From NCBI GenBank assembly GCA_027604005.1, contig JADGJT010000232.1:1-35900 (forward strand): 35,900 bases of DNA. The letters run 5' to 3'. Positions 33,171 to 35,900 of this stretch are shown piece by piece (within the stretch, counting starts at the first letter, position 1; each line of letters begins with the position of its first letter). Under the pieces are notes generated by a model. The model had not been told where the DNA came from. It was given only the letters and a program-made list of their open reading frames with translations, and did no database searches. The position numbers and the translations under genes are program-made. The stretch is from Dinochytrium kinnereticum. Its lineage: Eukaryota > Chytridiomycota > Chytridiomycetes > Chytridiales > Chytridiaceae.

Positions 33171-33369
33171 TTTCTTTTATTTATTTATGTATTTAATTAA
33201 TTCATTAATTAATTCTTAAATTTGAATTTGAATTGTCTGTTTCACTGTGACTTTTCATTTCCCAACAACAATTATCATTATCATTATTATATGTAACAAT
33301 TCATATTTGATATTTCAACAAACGCTGCGCTCGCTGCAAGTTTCTCCCCTTTCCCAAGTGAAACAAGCC

Positions 33370-35586
33370 ATGATGACGGCCCTCTCCTCACCACCATCAC
33401 CACCACCACTGACCACCGCCTCCATGGAGACGACAACCACCGCACCACCACCTCCTCCACCACCACCTTCCCTTGTCCTCTCCACCGCAGCATCCCCACA
33501 CCCGCACAACCGCTCCTCCCTGCTGCCGCTGCGCTCCGCCGCCTCCGCTGCTCCATCCACCACCGTCTCCGCTGCTCCCATCATGCATTCTCCCGTCCTC
33601 CGCGCTCCCTCACCCCTCTTCCTCTCTTACACCCCACCCGCCGCGGACTCGCCCGCTCAGCCCTCTGCCGTCAAGCATGCTCCCGTCATTGCGAGGGTTC
33701 ACAGCCCTCTGCCAGAGGTGAGCAAGCAATCCACGCCTTCGCCACCAACAAACAAAAAAACATAAAAAACAAACAAAAAACAAACAACAACAACAGCAAC
33801 AACAACAACAACAGAGAGATGGATAAACTAACCAGATACACCCATCCCCAACCATAACAAAAACACAGATCACCCCTCGCATCCGTCACTACTATGAGCA
33901 GTGGGGCGATTCGGACGAAGACGACGACGAAGACCAGCAAGATGGCTTTTTTTCTCCCCATGTGTCCTCAGGAGAAGAGGAGGAGGAGGAGGACGACGGT
34001 CGTCATCCCCAGCAACCCCTCTTCCCTCTCTTCCCATCATTCCTTCGACCCCCAACCCCCTCCCTTCCAATTGCATCTCCCTCATCATCGTCCGCGCAAA
34101 CACCAACATCAGCATCCGTTCCCGAAAAACCCTTCCCCTCCGCTTCCCTCAACCCTCTGGCCTTCCTCACCTCCTTCTTGACGCCACCAGCCTCCCCAAC
34201 AACGGCAAGCGTGCCGTCGGGAGGGTCGTCCGTGCCCTGGTTCTCGTCGACACCTGCAACGGCTGGAAGAGTGCAGACCCCTCCTCCTCTGTCGACGACG
34301 TTGACCGACTATTTCCCGCAGAGAGGGTTGACACCTCCTCCCGTGGTGTCTGTGGTGGGGAATGGGGAGGCTGCTGGGTCGAGGAAGCTGGGTCGGGGGA
34401 ATTTGAAGCCCGTTTTACCGAGGTTGAGAGTTCCGCCGGGGTCGCGGACGATTTTCCCACCGCCGTCTTTGGAATCCTCGGAGGAGGAGGAGGATGAGTG
34501 TGGTGCTGTGAGTGCGGTGGATGGGAGGGGGTTACCACCGCTTCCCCCATCTTCATCCCTTCCCTCCTCGCATTTGTACATGGGTGATGAGAGGACAGGG
34601 GATGAGGGTCCACGTTCCGCACCACCGCTTCAACGTTCGTTCTCTTACAAGACCACGCCGTCGTCAAGTTTCATGCCCTCCTCCTCTCCACAAAAGCAGC
34701 AGCCTCTCCTCTCCCTCCTACCCCGCTCCCCGATCCCGATTCCCCCACGCAATCAATCGCTTCCTCACCCCTCCTCACCATGGTACGACGACGATGATGA
34801 GGATGCTCATCTTGGACGCACGGTTGTTTTCGCTGATCCCTCGACAACGGCGATTGTTAAACCCACCCCGACGTCGGTGCTGGACCCGATTGTGGCGACG
34901 GGGGAGAGCGCGTTGGCGGCTATTGGGTGGGGGTTTTGGAGTATCTCGGAGAAGGCTTTGGATGGCGTTGTTGGGGGTGTGGGTGGGGGTGGTGGGACTG
35001 GGGGGAGGAGGGGGTCGGTTGCGTCTGTTGCGCTTTCGATTGATGAGGAGGTTTTGGCGGATGAGGGGGAGGAGGTGGGAGGTGGGGGTGAGGTTGTGTC
35101 GCGTGAGTTGATTTGGTTTTCTTTTTCTGTGTTGTTTTTTGGGGGGGGGAGGGGGATGGTTGCGTTTTTGCTTTTGTCTTTTTTTTTTTTTTTTTTTTTG
35201 TTGTTTGATTTTTTCTTCTTCTTCTTTTTGTTCCGTGTTATGATGAGGCTAATTTTATTTCTTTGTTGTTGTTGTTACTTTTTTTTTCTTTGTAATAGCC
35301 ATTCTTGGCGGTCGAACTGGAAGGTTTGTTTATTACCCTTGTTGTTTTTATTGTTGTTGTTTTTTTTTTCTTTTTCTGCTTCTCCCTTCTTGGTTCGTCC
35401 TTTTCCCCCGATTATTCTCTTTTCACTTTTGAGACCGTGCCATTGTAATTTATTTTATTAATCCCCCCTACCCCTCTTTCCACTCTCTCTCTCTCTCTTC
35501 ATGCAGGCATTTCCGATCTTACCATGACATTTGATGACACCACCCAGAATCTGATCGCGCTGAACGGCCTCCGTCCATGGTGCAAA
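33370..35586 (+). CDS. Large Pro/Ser-rich, acidic, probably disordered protein; 3' end unresolved
   Basis: Exon 1 33370..33717 (116 codons) starts MMTALSSPP and is Pro/Ser/Thr/Ala-rich. Exon 2 from 33869 begins ITPRIRHYYEQWGDSDEDDDEDQ, then Glu/Asp clusters, Ser/Pro-rich linkers and, near the end, a more ordered and hydrophobic stretch (GRTVVFADPS...LDPIVATGESALAAIGWGFWSISEKALDGVVGG). The family is unknown to me. Two endings fit splicing: (a) exon 2 to 35102 with donor GTGAGT, a 25-nt exon 35299..35323 and a stop at 35532-35534; (b) exon 2 to 35074 with donor GTGGGA, the same 25-nt exon read as PFLAVELE, then GISDLTMTFDD... to 35586 or beyond. I prefer (b), because its last exons have coding-like codon use; the gene may then continue past the window. 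No signal peptide. A regulatory or scaffold role is only a guess from composition. Confidence 0.6.
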
Positions 35587-35900
35587 GTATTCGTTGATGA
35601 TGGATTGTCTTTCTTATCCACTGTTCCTTTTTTTTTTTTTTTTTTTTAACCTTTTGTTCCCCTTGAGTGTGTGTTTTTTTTTTCTTTCGGTTTTTGTGTG
35701 TTTCTTCTTTGTACGCTGGTTTTTCTTTTTCTTTTTCTTTTTTTGAACTTGGTAATTTGATATGAGGGAAGGAAGGATTCGGTGTGGAGATTTGGTTGGG
35801 CTTGTTTTTTTTTTTGTGTCTGTGTGCTTTTTGGTGTGTTTGAAAACGTGGTGTCGTGTTGTTCTGGTCTCTCCCTCCCTCTCTCTCTCTTCACATTTTT
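35587..35900. other. T-rich end of window
   Basis: Very T-rich with long T runs, typical of a sense-strand intron or 3' UTR in this genome. A Lys-rich frame on the minus strand is a composition artefact. It may be intron of the preceding gene. Confidence 0.45.

Larger units (their letters stand above)
32514..33369. other. Intergenic after ALDH, AT-repeat-rich
   Basis: T-rich ALDH 3' UTR, then a dense set of AT microsatellites from 32.79 to 33.24 kb in front of the next gene. No gene seen. Confidence 0.5.

Noticed and set aside
33287..33588. Minus-strand Gly/Val/Arg-rich frames
   Set aside because: Antisense shadows of the Pro/Ser-rich exon 1; CAC/CCA repeats read backwards.

Overview
This is eukaryotic DNA, almost certainly from a fungus. 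Genes are interrupted by many short GT-AG introns (about 50-280 nt, with one of 684 nt), intergenic spaces are 0.3-1.6 kb, and there are no bacterial operons or Shine-Dalgarno sites. The gene set fits a non-yeast fungus: a STK32/YANK kinase, a CaaX-box Ras, GPI-type secreted proteins and GT14 glycosyltransferases. I could not fix the phylum. The secreted family and the GT14 pair make me think of an early-diverging or basidiomycete-type lineage rather than an ascomycete, which is inference. Noncoding transcribed DNA is strongly pyrimidine-rich on the sense strand, so minus-strand genes sit in A/G-rich plus-strand text and plus-strand genes in T-rich text.

Layout. 1-7.7 kb, all minus strand: the start of a short-chain dehydrogenase that runs off the left edge, a seven-exon YANK-type kinase, a 109-residue conserved protein and a two-exon Ras GTPase. 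9.0-15.0 kb, minus strand: three tandem paralogues (here F1, F2, F3) of a secreted 8-cysteine protein; F2 contains a 10-N assembly gap inside an exon. 16.1-25 kb, plus strand: an unrecognised charged protein, a single-pass membrane protein with a LEA-2-like outer domain, and two tandem GT14 (Branch family) type II membrane glycosyltransferases with the same exon phases. 25.5-29.1 kb: two more members of the secreted family, F4 (plus) and F5 (minus), convergent. 30.6-32.5 kb: a complete aldehyde dehydrogenase with a 17-nt microexon. 33.4-35.6 kb: a long Pro/Ser-rich, probably disordered protein whose 3' end is ambiguous.

How they may work together. The central 20 kb holds five secreted, mostly Ser/Thr-tailed and GPI-signalled proteins around two Golgi-type glycosyltransferases. 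One reading is a cell-surface locus in which the GT14 enzymes act on surface glycans or glycoproteins, possibly the F proteins themselves. The co-location is seen; the functional link is inference. The kinase, Ras, SDR and ALDH look like ordinary housekeeping or signalling genes with no evident link to the cluster.

Exon boundaries were chosen by hand from reading frame, splice consensus and paralogue comparison. In the main models the exon lengths sum to a multiple of three; the 5'-most SDR (cut by the window edge), F2 (gap) and the last gene are incomplete or ambiguous.
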